DNA of 14,220 nt, taken from contig DHIQ01000006.1 of the NCBI GenBank assembly GCA_002403895.1, positions 20,302 to 34,521 of the forward strand, in the 5' to 3' direction. This DNA is from Candidatus Neomicrothrix sp. UBA4742 (GTDB lineage Bacteria; Actinomycetota; Acidimicrobiia; Acidimicrobiales; Acidimicrobilacustridaceae). This document shows, piece by piece, positions 6,615 to 13,496 of the stretch (the first letter of the stretch is position 1; every line of letters begins with the position of its first letter). The translations under genes were made by a program, and so were the position numbers. The notes under the pieces are model-generated. The model saw only the letters and a list, made by a program, of their open reading frames with translations, made no database searches and had not been told where the DNA came from.

Positions 6615-7652
6615 TCAGCCCATGGCCTCGTAGCCGGGGATGGACGCCAGCGGGGTGGAGACCTGCACCTTGCACTCGGGGTTGCCCTGGAGCTTGCCGT
6701 GGGACCAGCGGATCTCGCAGTAGCCATCGACGACGTGACGGTCGCCCGACGGGCGCTCCCGGATCTCGGCCCGCCAGTTGACCTGGGGCTGGCCGGCGTG
6801 GGCGTCGAGCACGTCGAAGCGCTTGAGCTCGAAGCGCTCACGCCAGGTGCGGGTGTCCATCACGCGAAGGCGCTGCGGCTCGTGGCCCTTGGTGCCCAGC
6901 AGCCAGTAGGGGCCGCCGGCGATGCGCAACATGCGGAACAGCATCTGGGTGCGCTGGGGGATGCTTGAACCATCCAGGTGGTGGCGCCAGCGCAGCGTGG
7001 TCTCCAGCGAGACCGCCCGGCACAGCTCCCCGTAGGCAACGTCCTGGGCGGCTGACGGTGGTGTGCCCCGCATGGCTGTCTTGAGGATGAGCTTGGCGCT
7101 GCGGTCCAGATCGCGCACATCGCCGGGGAACTCGCTCGGGGAGGCCGAGGTCAACACGGCGAGTGGCAGGTCATCGCGTGCGCGCTCGTAGAACGCCTGC
7201 AGCTGGTCGAGGGCCACCTCGGCGAACCAGGAATGGCGCGACTCGAGGGTGTGGTCCACCAGCAGGTCGTCGACCAGCGAGCCGGGGGAGGTGTTGAGCA
7301 CGCAGGTGGAGTCGTACTTGGCCTGGATGAACCAGACCCCGTCGACGGTCAGGTCACGCGGGATGTCGGAGGTCCACACGGCGTGGGCGCCACCGACCCA
7401 CTCGACATGGTCAGGTGCCCGGCCCCGCAGCACGGCCCGACGGAAGGCCCGCCCGTTGTCGAGCGCCCGTAACAACAACTCACGATGGAACGAGCCGACG
7501 GTGGTGGCGGGCAGCACGGCGGGTTGCCAGACGTCCGGGTCGAGGCCGGGGACGGTGAGGTGGTCGAGTCGGAGTGGGTCATTGCGCGACGGCTCGTAGA
7601 CCAGACCCACGGCGGTGGCCAGCTCGGTCAACCGGGTCTTGTCGGTGGCCAT
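6615..7652 (-). CDS. Candidate restriction endonuclease with QxK (Mrr-like) motif, 345 aa
   Basis: No family is recognised outright, but residues 100-112 read DLTVDGVWFIQAK. An acidic residue (D100 or D104) followed by a hydrophobic strand ending in Q110-A-K112 matches the QxK variant of the PD-(D/E)XK nuclease core seen in Mrr-type enzymes. A second conserved-looking stretch lies near the C-terminus, CEIRWSHGKLQGNPECK (312-328), rich in charged and aromatic residues. No membrane segment or signal peptide is visible. The gene is last in an operon with a DNA methyltransferase and starts only 9 bases after the small upstream gene stop, with no Shine-Dalgarno, implying translational coupling. 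Being next to a methyltransferase is the main reason to propose a restriction enzyme. Alternatives are a specificity or accessory subunit, or a non-nuclease protein. Length fits type II enzymes. Confidence 0.6.
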   Translation of the reverse strand: MATDKTRLTELATAVGLVYEPSRNDPLRLDHLTVPGLDPDVWQPAVLPATTVGSFHRELLLRALDNGRAFRRAVLRGRAPDHVEWVGGAHAVWTSDIPRDLTVDGVWFIQAKYDSTCVLNTSPGSLVDDLLVDHTLESRHSWFAEVALDQLQAFYERARDDLPLAVLTSASPSEFPGDVRDLDRSAKLILKTAMRGTPPSAAQDVAYGELCRAVSLETTLRWRHHLDGSSIPQRTQMLFRMLRIAGGPYWLLGTKGHEPQRLRVMDTRTWRERFELKRFDVLDAHAGQPQVNWRAEIRERPSGDRHVVDGYCEIRWSHGKLQGNPECKVQVSTPLASIPGYEAMG

Positions 7653-7661
7653 TGGCAGGGG

Positions 7662-7976
7662 TCAGGTCGGGTCGCGAAACAACGGCGTGAACTGGAGCTC
7701 TTCCGCACCCAGTTCGACATGCTGGGCCTCGTAGACCTTTTCGCTCGGATAGACGTCGACGATGCGACCAGTCACGTTGATCCACTCGTAGACCGCGTCG
7801 CCCCAGCGCTGCTCGGCGAGCGCGTCGCGGATCGACCTCACGGCGTTCTCGGGCAGGTCCCGGGGACGACTCTGCGCGACGAGTTGCAGGGCAAGGACCC
7901 ATTGAAGCGTGTCGATGTCATCGGCGAGGAAGAGCTCCGGCGGGTCGTCTCGGACGATGGCATAGCTGACGATCAT
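7662..7976 (-). CDS. Small unknown protein in the methyltransferase operon, 104 aa
   Basis: Unrecognised acidic protein. It begins MIVSYAIVRDDPPELFLADD and ends with VYPSEKVYEAQHVELGAEE then LQFTPLFRD. It has no obvious helix-turn-helix, so it does not look like a classical restriction-modification controller protein, and it has no cysteine/histidine metal site. Its centre (about residues 20-60) is predicted by eye to be helical and its end mixed. It starts 6 bases after the methyltransferase stop and ends 9 bases before the candidate nuclease gene, so all three should be co-translated. Possible roles are a nuclease partner, an inhibitor protecting the host, or a specificity helper; the sequence does not choose between them. 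Codon bias is normal for the window, which supports a real gene. Confidence 0.7.
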   Translation of the reverse strand: MIVSYAIVRDDPPELFLADDIDTLQWVLALQLVAQSRPRDLPENAVRSIRDALAEQRWGDAVYEWINVTGRIVDVYPSEKVYEAQHVELGAEELQFTPLFRDPT

Positions 7977-7982
7977 GATGCT

Positions 7983-9503
7983 TCACACCAGGCCATTCAC
8001 GACCGCGTCGGTCCAGAAACCGGGGAGCGGTCGCGTGTGCCCGCCTTTCGCGTACTCGGCCAAGCGAGCTCGGCCGTCGAAGGACAGCATCTCGATGGCG
8101 TCGAAGAAGGCATGAGGTCCGGCGGCGCGCAGCGCCTTGTCGCCATCAGATCCCGGCCGGGGAAGATGCGAGGTCAGGAAGACCACCGGCCCCTCTTGGT
8201 CGGGGGCGATGCCGTAGTTGTTGGCGGCGAGCACATGAGCTCGGCCCAACGTCTTCCAAAGGGTGTCGGTGCGCAAGAGGCCCCCGCGGGTCGTCGTGAA
8301 CGCGCCGGAGACGTCGAAGAACCAGGTTCGCTCCGCGCCGTCGATGGCGGTGAGGTTGATCGTCAGGCCCAACCGCCCGAGGCGGGCGTTGGTGCCGACG
8401 ATCTGGAAGCCAGCGTCTATGAGCGCCTGTTTTGCGAGCTCCTGGGCGGCCTTGCCCTCCCGGCTTGCCCGGGCTTGGAAGTCATCGCTGCGGTCGGAGA
8501 TCGCCGACGCGTTGTCCGCGGCCGCGTCGGTGGAGCTGCGATTCTCTTTCGTCTCGGCCCGGACCCTGGGGGCGACCGCCTCGACGCGCTTCCGGGCGAT
8601 CTCCACGTAGGTCGGGTCGAGGTCACACCCGACGTAGCGCCGCCCCAGCTTCTTGGCGGCCGCCAACGTGGTCCCCGACCCCATGAAGGGGTCGAGAACG
8701 AGATCCTCCTCGTAGGTGTACAGATGGATCAGCCGCTCGGGTAGCTCAAGCGGAAAGGGGGCCGGGTGACCGACCCGCCGCGCGCTCTCGGGCGGAATGT
8801 CCCACACGTCGATGGTGGCGGCCATGAACTCGTCGCTGTTGACCGAGTTGCGATGAGGCTTGCCCTGTTCCCGCCGCTTCTTGACGGGGACCGCCCGATC
8901 GAAACGGCCCTTGCCGGCGATGATGATGCGCTCAGTGATGTCGCGGAGAACCGGGTTGGACGCGCTGCGAAATGACCCCCACGCGCAGTTGCCGGTCGTG
9001 CCTTCGGACTTCTTCCAGATGACCTCGCCGCGAAGCAGCAGACCCAGGTCGTCCTGAAGGATGCGGATGACGTCGGCCGAGAGGCTCCGGTAGGGCTTGC
9101 GTCCCAGGTTCGCCACGTTGACCGCGATGCGTCCTCCCGGCTCCAGCACTCGAACGCACTCTTCGAACACTTCGCCCAAGAGCTTCAGGTAGTCGCGGTA
9201 GGACTCGGGAATCTCGGGTCGTTCGAGATCGATCTCGTATTCCTTGCCCACGAAATACGGAGGAGAGGTGACCACCAAGGCGACGGAGTTGTCGGGGAGG
9301 TCGAGACCTCGAGAGTCACCCAGGCGGAACGGATCCTCGATCTCGAAGACCGGGGCGATGTCCTCGTCGTTGGAGATGACGGGCGGGGTGAAGCGTTCGT
9401 AAAAGGCGGTGGCGTCGTGGCCCTCGCGGCGGCCGACCCCGAAATTGGAGGTGGCCGTCGGACGTCGCCGGGGCTGCGGATCCTGCTGGGGCACGGCGGT
9501 CAT
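7983..9503 (-). CDS. DNA methyltransferase (beta-class, N4-cytosine or N6-adenine) with extra C-terminal domain, 506 aa
   Basis: Transfers a methyl group from S-adenosylmethionine to an exocyclic amino group in DNA. The catalytic motif TSPPY (S80-P81-P82-Y83) precedes the cofactor motif DPFMGSGTT (271-279), followed by RYVGCDLDP (289-297). This order (IV before I) defines the beta class; TSPPY is more common in N4-cytosine enzymes, though N6-adenine cannot be excluded. The region between carries the variable target recognition segment. A low-complexity linker (about 313-341) leads to a separate domain (342-506) with TINLTAIDG and WFFDVSGAF, of unknown role and possibly nuclease-like. ATG 9503 is preferred to an upstream start because it overlaps the exonuclease stop as ATGA and is near a GAGG. 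The next gene starts 6 bases downstream. Stand-alone methyltransferase or type II modification subunit are both possible. Confidence 0.92.
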   Translation of the reverse strand: MTAVPQQDPQPRRRPTATSNFGVGRREGHDATAFYERFTPPVISNDEDIAPVFEIEDPFRLGDSRGLDLPDNSVALVVTSPPYFVGKEYEIDLERPEIPESYRDYLKLLGEVFEECVRVLEPGGRIAVNVANLGRKPYRSLSADVIRILQDDLGLLLRGEVIWKKSEGTTGNCAWGSFRSASNPVLRDITERIIIAGKGRFDRAVPVKKRREQGKPHRNSVNSDEFMAATIDVWDIPPESARRVGHPAPFPLELPERLIHLYTYEEDLVLDPFMGSGTTLAAAKKLGRRYVGCDLDPTYVEIARKRVEAVAPRVRAETKENRSSTDAAADNASAISDRSDDFQARASREGKAAQELAKQALIDAGFQIVGTNARLGRLGLTINLTAIDGAERTWFFDVSGAFTTTRGGLLRTDTLWKTLGRAHVLAANNYGIAPDQEGPVVFLTSHLPRPGSDGDKALRAAGPHAFFDAIEMLSFDGRARLAEYAKGGHTRPLPGFWTDAVVNGLV

Positions 9504-10135
9504 CGTAGGGCCTCGGCGGTCCCGGCCTGGTCGATCCAGCCCGATGCGCTCGGCCACCGGCGCCGGGCCAGCTCGACGGTGCAGCGGGCGTCGCTGGCCA
9601 CGTAGGCCGCGAGGTCGGCGCGGCCGAGCAGGTGTACCTGGGAGGCGTCAATCTCGACGGGGTTCAGGCCGGCTGTGCGGGCCACCGCCTTCAGCGAGCA
9701 GGATGTCGGCGAGGACAGGCCGACCTCGGCCCGGTACACGCGGTAGGCGTCAAGGTGGCAGTGCCTATGCCACGAGGCCCGGTACGCGCCGGGGTGGCCG
9801 GCGAGCGGCTCGTGGTGGTCGTCCAAGCTGGGGTCGGGGCGGAGCCGCAGCCCCAACTGGACGTCGAGACGGGCGGCTCGCGTGGCGAGGTAGGGGAGGT
9901 CGAAGCCGCCCCCGTTCCAGGTGACGAGCACGCCCGGCTCGGCGGAGGCCAGGAAACGATCCACCCGGCCCAGCAGGTGCGATTCATCGTCGTCGTCGAA
10001 CACCGTGACCCCGTCGGGCCCGGCGAGGGCCACGGCCAACACCCGCCCCACGGCGGGGTCGAGGCCGTCGACGGCGGTGTCGGTCTCGATGTCGAGGCCG
10101 AGCAAGGGAGGCATCGGTGCCGGGATCAGGGACAT
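9500..10135 (-). CDS. DEDDy-type 3'-5' exonuclease (RNase H-like, PolB exonuclease-like), 211 aa
   Basis: Predicted to remove nucleotides from 3' ends. The three exonuclease motifs are visible: LGLDIET (D15, E17), WNGGGFDLPYL (N74, D79) and YVASD (Y178, D182), the last defining the DEDDy subgroup. At 211 residues it is a single catalytic domain without polymerase or helicase parts. It is closest in style to predicted 3'-5' exonucleases related to family B polymerase proofreading domains. Its stop codon overlaps the methyltransferase start as ATGA, so the two are translationally coupled. It begins 40 bases after the PhoH2 stop. Start ATG 10135 has only a poor ribosome site, but a TANNNT box 6 bases upstream suggests a leaderless message; M8 is a weaker alternative. 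Whether it serves repair or is part of the DNA-modification system is unknown. Confidence 0.87.
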   Translation of the reverse strand: MSLIPAPMPPLLGLDIETDTAVDGLDPAVGRVLAVALAGPDGVTVFDDDDESHLLGRVDRFLASAEPGVLVTWNGGGFDLPYLATRAARLDVQLGLRLRPDPSLDDHHEPLAGHPGAYRASWHRHCHLDAYRVYRAEVGLSSPTSCSLKAVARTAGLNPVEIDASQVHLLGRADLAAYVASDARCTVELARRRWPSASGWIDQAGTAEALR

Positions 10136-10141
10136 GCCTCG

Positions 10142-10147
10142 ACCCTA
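10142..10147 (-). promoter_or_regulatory. Possible -10 element of a leaderless promoter for the exonuclease-methyltransferase operon
   Basis: On the minus strand TAGGGT lies 6 bases before the ATG at 10135, so a transcript could start at or beside the start codon. No strong -35 is visible. It would give the four-gene operon its own promoter within the 40-base gap after PhoH2. Evidence is pattern and spacing only. Confidence 0.3.
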
Positions 10148-10175
10148 CGCAGGGGGTGTGACGCGCAGACCCCGA

Positions 10176-11573
10176 TCAGAGTTTGGTGGCGGCCAGCGAC
10201 GCGATCTCGCTGCGTTCGCAGTGGGTCAGGCGCACGTGTCCGAAGCAGGCCTCGCCGGCAAAGGCGTCGATGAGCACCGCCACCGCGTTGTTCTGTTCGG
10301 AGAGATAGGGCGCGTCGATCTGCGACGTGTCACCGGTGAAGACCACCTTGGTGCCCTCACCGACGCGGGTGAGGATCGTCTTGAGCGTGGTCGGCTCCAG
10401 GTTCTGGGCTTCGTCGACCACGATGTAGGTGCCGTGCAGCGACCGGCCCCGCAGATAGGTGACCGCCTCGAGCGACAGCTTTTCCCGGCTGGTCATTTCC
10501 TCCAACAGGGCTCGGGCATCGGCGTGGCTACGGGTATCGGTCAGCGCCACCAGGGCGTCGTTGACCGCGGTCATCCACGGATCGAGCTTCTCGTCGAGCC
10601 CGCCGGGCAGGAACCCCAGCTCGGCCTTGCCCACCGGAACCACCGGCCGGTACACGCTGAGCTTGTCGTAGCTGGCGGACTCCATGACCTGTTCGAGCCC
10701 GGCCGCCAGGGCGAGGATGGTCTTGCCCGTCCCGGCCATGCCGTCGAGCGCCACGACCCGGACGTCGGGGTCGAGCAACAGGTCCAGGGCGAATTGTTGC
10801 TCCTTGGACCGGGGCCGCAGCCCCCAGGCCTCCAGCGAACGCACGAGCGGGACCAGGTCGCGTTCGTGGCGGCGCACCAGGACCGACTGGCTCCCAGCCC
10901 GCAGCGCGGCGAACTCGTTCACCTCCAGCGGCTCGCAGGCCTCGGCGTCGAAGCCGGCCAGTTCGTCCAGCGCCAAGCCACCGGGTTCGGAGAAGAGCCG
11001 GTCGATGAGTTCGGCGCTCACATCCGCGCTGGTCCACCCGAGCGGCCGACGGTCGTCACCCCGGCTGCGCCGGCGCTGGTGCTCGATGGCTTCCAGACCG
11101 ACCTGGGCCGCCTTGATGCGCAAGGCCGCGTCGTTGGACACCACGACGGCCGGACCTTGTGCCCGCTGGCCCAACGCGGCAGCCAGGATTCGGTTGTCGG
11201 CCTTGGTCGGGTCGAGCCCCTTGGCCGCCACCTCGTCGAGCATGAGTCCGTTCGTCTCGATACGCAGGGTGCCACCCCCCGGTAGTTGCACCGCATGGCG
11301 GATGTCGCCCCCGTTGGCGGTGCGCAGCTCCTCGATGGTGCGGATCACTTCGCGAGCGGCGCGACCCACGTCGTCCATCCGGGTCTTGTGCTGGTCGAGC
11401 TCTTCGATGACCACCAGCGGGATGACCGCATCGGCCTCGGGGAAGGCGAACAGCGACTCCGGATCGGAGATGAGCACGGACGTGTCGAGCACCATTCGGG
11501 TCGTCGGGGGGGCAAGGGCCTCCTCGGCTGACCGTGATGATGGGCGCGACGAAGGGGCGAGAAGGTCAGTCAC
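10176..11573 (-). CDS. phoH2: PhoH2: PIN ribonuclease domain fused to PhoH ATPase, 465 aa
   Basis: A two-domain RNA-processing enzyme. Members studied in mycobacteria unwind and cleave RNA, the PIN domain cutting and the PhoH domain using ATP. The N-terminal PIN domain shows the acidic set D30 (VLDTSVLISDP), E57/E58 (VVIEELDQHK), D126 (ADNRILAAAL) and D148 (VVSNDAAL). The PhoH domain shows Walker A GMAGTGKT (278-285, K284), Walker B VVDEAQN (D387, E388) and TGDTSQID. Start GTG 11573 is chosen because GGGAG (11578-11582) is 4 bases upstream; it gives a 26-residue Ser/Ala/Pro-rich lead before the PIN domain. An in-frame extension to about 11678 lacks a ribosome site. Mycobacterial phoH2 is paired with an upstream antitoxin-like gene; none is visible in the 169-base gap here. 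The next gene, an exonuclease, follows after 40 bases. Confidence 0.95.
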   Translation of the reverse strand: MTDLLAPSSRPSSRSAEEALAPPTTRMVLDTSVLISDPESLFAFPEADAVIPLVVIEELDQHKTRMDDVGRAAREVIRTIEELRTANGGDIRHAVQLPGGGTLRIETNGLMLDEVAAKGLDPTKADNRILAAALGQRAQGPAVVVSNDAALRIKAAQVGLEAIEHQRRRSRGDDRRPLGWTSADVSAELIDRLFSEPGGLALDELAGFDAEACEPLEVNEFAALRAGSQSVLVRRHERDLVPLVRSLEAWGLRPRSKEQQFALDLLLDPDVRVVALDGMAGTGKTILALAAGLEQVMESASYDKLSVYRPVVPVGKAELGFLPGGLDEKLDPWMTAVNDALVALTDTRSHADARALLEEMTSREKLSLEAVTYLRGRSLHGTYIVVDEAQNLEPTTLKTILTRVGEGTKVVFTGDTSQIDAPYLSEQNNAVAVLIDAFAGEACFGHVRLTHCERSEIASLAATKL

Positions 11574-11577
11574 GGAA

Positions 11578-11582
11578 CTCCC
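11578..11582 (-). promoter_or_regulatory. Ribosome binding site that decides the PhoH2 start
   Basis: GGGAG on the minus strand, followed by TTCC and then GTG. It is the only Shine-Dalgarno-like match before any in-frame start in this region, so it favours GTG 11573 over the upstream ATG at about 11678. Confidence 0.6.
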
Positions 11583-11657
11583 ACAGACTCGGGCACCGCG
11601 ACATCCGGCATCAATCAGGCTCGATATCCGAAGCGTGAGATCGCCGACGCGGGTGCA

Positions 11658-11710
11658 GGGTTGGTCACCGGGGACCATCAAACCCGCATCCCACCCTGAA
11701 CCGGTGGATG
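11658..11710 (-). terminator. Two tandem hairpins between the lipid synthase gene and phoH2, possible terminator
   Basis: The first hairpin downstream of the acyltransferase stop spans 11687-11710: CATCCACC and GGTGGGATG in transcript sense, 8 pairs with one bulged G and a 7-base loop. The second spans 11658-11685: GGGTT and GGTC pair with GACC and AACCC around a 6-base loop, with a 4-base bulge. Neither is followed by a long T-run, so termination would be inefficient or factor-dependent. The rest of the 169-base gap should hold the phoH2 promoter, which I could not pin down. Confidence 0.35.
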
Positions 11711-11742
11711 GTCCCAGGAGTTCATCTCCGGTAAGGGAGCCG

Positions 11743-13332
11743 TCAGGTGGGGGAGCTGGTGGCCTGCGTGTTCGCCGGGCCGGTGGACCGCTTGGTGCGC
11801 CTCTTGGTCGCGCCCTTGATTGCCGTCGCGTTCTTCGTGGCCTTGGTGGTCTTCCCCGACTTGGCGTGCTTGGCCGACTTGGCCGCCGCCTTGTCGGTCT
11901 TTCGGGCCAGCGCGTCGGCTTCGGAGCGGAGATGGCGCTCGGCGGCGCGGGTCAGCTCCTCCAGGGCCTCACCCAGGCCATCGGCGATCATCCACACGTC
12001 AGGGAGCAGGTCGGGGCAGGCGACGAGGCCGAAGTCGAGCCGGTCCAGGTAGCTCATGAGGGTGATGTTGAGGGCGCCGCCGTCGTAGATGGGGCCCATG
12101 GGGTACACGTCGACCATCTGAGCACCGGCCACATAGAGAGGGAAGGGCGGTCCGGGCACGTTGGAGATGGTCACGTTGAACAGGGGCCGATGGCCGGCCA
12201 TTTTGGTGTTCGAGTACAGCCGGGCGGCTCGACCGAAGATGGCGGGAGCGGCGAACTCGGCCCAGTTCTGCAACGTGTCGGCGCCGATGGCGTTGGTCTG
12301 TTCCTTGGCCATCGCCATGTTGTCGTGGATGTGGTGAAGGCGGTCGACGGGGTCATCGAGGTCAGTGGCCAGCGAGGTCAGCATGGACGTGACCTGGTTG
12401 CCGTGGGTGCCCTTTTGGTCCTCGGTGCGCACCGACATCGGCACCATGGCCACCAGTGGGGCATCGGGTTGCTCGCCGCGCGAATCCAGATAGCCCCGCA
12501 GAGCACCGGCGCACATGGTGAGCACGACGTCGTTGACGGTGCAGCCGAACGCGTTCTTGACCGCCTTCACGTCGCTCAGCGCCAGCGACGACGCGGCAAA
12601 GCTGCGCTCGGGGGTGATGGGTCCATTGAACGACGTGGCCGGCGCACTGAACGGGGCCGGCGGGGGCGTGATGTTGGGCTGGCGATTCTGCTCGCGCACC
12701 TTGAGGGCGATCTCGATCGTGCGCTTGATGGCGCTGACCGCCTTGACCGGCTGCTGGGCCAGCGACCAGGTGGCATACGCGATCAGCTCAGTGTCGGTGG
12801 GAACCGGATCGGGCCTCCACGGGACCTCGGGGTCTTCTCGGGGCTCCGGGTCGGGCTCGAGATCAAGGATGGCGACCATCAGTTCCTCGCCCGAGGTGCC
12901 GTCGATGGCCGCGTGGTGGACCTTGGTCAGCAGCCCGACGACACCGCCCTCCACGCCGTCGATGGTCCACATCTCCCACAGCGGACGGGTGCGGTCGAGG
13001 TGGATGGCGTTGAGCGTGGCGGCCAGATCGGCCAGGTCGTGGATGCTGTTGCGACCCTCGGGCATCGTGATGTGGCGCATGTGCCAGTCGAGGTCGAAGT
13101 CGGGGTCTTCGATCCACAACGGGTGGTGGAGACCAAAGGGGACCTCAACCAAGCGGCGGCGAAACGGCGGGGCCTGGTCGAGTCGGGATTCGTAGAGCGC
13201 CCGGATGCGCTCGTGGGACAGGCCGCCCTCGATCGAGCTGCCGTCGACCACAATCAGGCTGGCGACGTGCATGTACGACGACGGGGTCTCCAGCCACAAG
13301 AAGGTGTCATCGAGACCGGTCAAGCGTTGCAT
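11743..13332 (-). CDS. Wax ester synthase / acyl-CoA:diacylglycerol acyltransferase (WS/DGAT) with lysine-rich tail, 529 aa
   Basis: Makes storage neutral lipids by moving an acyl group from acyl-CoA to diacylglycerol or a fatty alcohol, at the membrane or lipid-body surface. Family signs in order are LTGLDDTFLWLE at the N-terminus, RPLWE (116-120), the catalytic HHAAIDG (139-145; H140 base), PW.P.P (171-178), VNDVVLTMCAGALRGYL (266-282), MVPMSVR and NVPGPPFPLYVAGA (391-404). The usual family length is about 450-480 residues; here a tail from about 477 to 518 is rich in Lys, Ala and Thr (AAAKSAKHAKSGKTTKATK), like histone H1 tails, followed by a short Ser/Thr/Pro end. Start ATG 13332 has a perfect AGGAGG (13337-13342). 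The gene stands alone, 164 bases after the acetyltransferase. Carrying it suggests triacylglycerol or wax storage, common in actinobacteria. Substrate preference cannot be told. Confidence 0.95.
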   Translation of the reverse strand: MQRLTGLDDTFLWLETPSSYMHVASLIVVDGSSIEGGLSHERIRALYESRLDQAPPFRRRLVEVPFGLHHPLWIEDPDFDLDWHMRHITMPEGRNSIHDLADLAATLNAIHLDRTRPLWEMWTIDGVEGGVVGLLTKVHHAAIDGTSGEELMVAILDLEPDPEPREDPEVPWRPDPVPTDTELIAYATWSLAQQPVKAVSAIKRTIEIALKVREQNRQPNITPPPAPFSAPATSFNGPITPERSFAASSLALSDVKAVKNAFGCTVNDVVLTMCAGALRGYLDSRGEQPDAPLVAMVPMSVRTEDQKGTHGNQVTSMLTSLATDLDDPVDRLHHIHDNMAMAKEQTNAIGADTLQNWAEFAAPAIFGRAARLYSNTKMAGHRPLFNVTISNVPGPPFPLYVAGAQMVDVYPMGPIYDGGALNITLMSYLDRLDFGLVACPDLLPDVWMIADGLGEALEELTRAAERHLRSEADALARKTDKAAAKSAKHAKSGKTTKATKNATAIKGATKRRTKRSTGPANTQATSSPT

Positions 13333-13366
13333 GGAACCTCCTGCCGCCAGTCTGGTGATCCGCGGG

Positions 13367-13380
13367 GAAGAGCGATCTTC
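13367..13380. promoter_or_regulatory. Short inverted repeat upstream of the WS/DGAT ribosome site
   Basis: GAAGA-GCGA-TCTTC is a perfect 5-bp inverted repeat with a 4-base loop, 24 bases upstream of the AGGAGG of the lipid synthase gene. It may be an operator or a small leader hairpin. At this length chance is a real alternative. Confidence 0.25.
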
Positions 13381-13496
13381 TCACGGAACCCGCCCGCCAT
13401 GACGAGCGGGTCAGACGACGAGCTCCATCCGCAAGCCCCACCGGTCGGTGGCGCCGTCGCCCAGGCGCTCCGCATCGCCGAGAGCCGACGCAGGCC

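Noticed and set aside
13388..13411. ACCCGC / GCGGGT hairpin between the GNAT and WS/DGAT genes as a terminator
   Set aside because: Only six pairs with a 12-base loop and no T-run, so it cannot be separated from chance.
13411..13496. A reading frame on the minus strand after the GNAT gene ending DRWGLRMELVV, reminiscent of the end of an anti-sigma-factor type ATPase
   Set aside because: It has no start or upstream domain of its own; the frame runs into the GNAT gene in a shadow frame. A gene relic is possible but a few residues are not enough.
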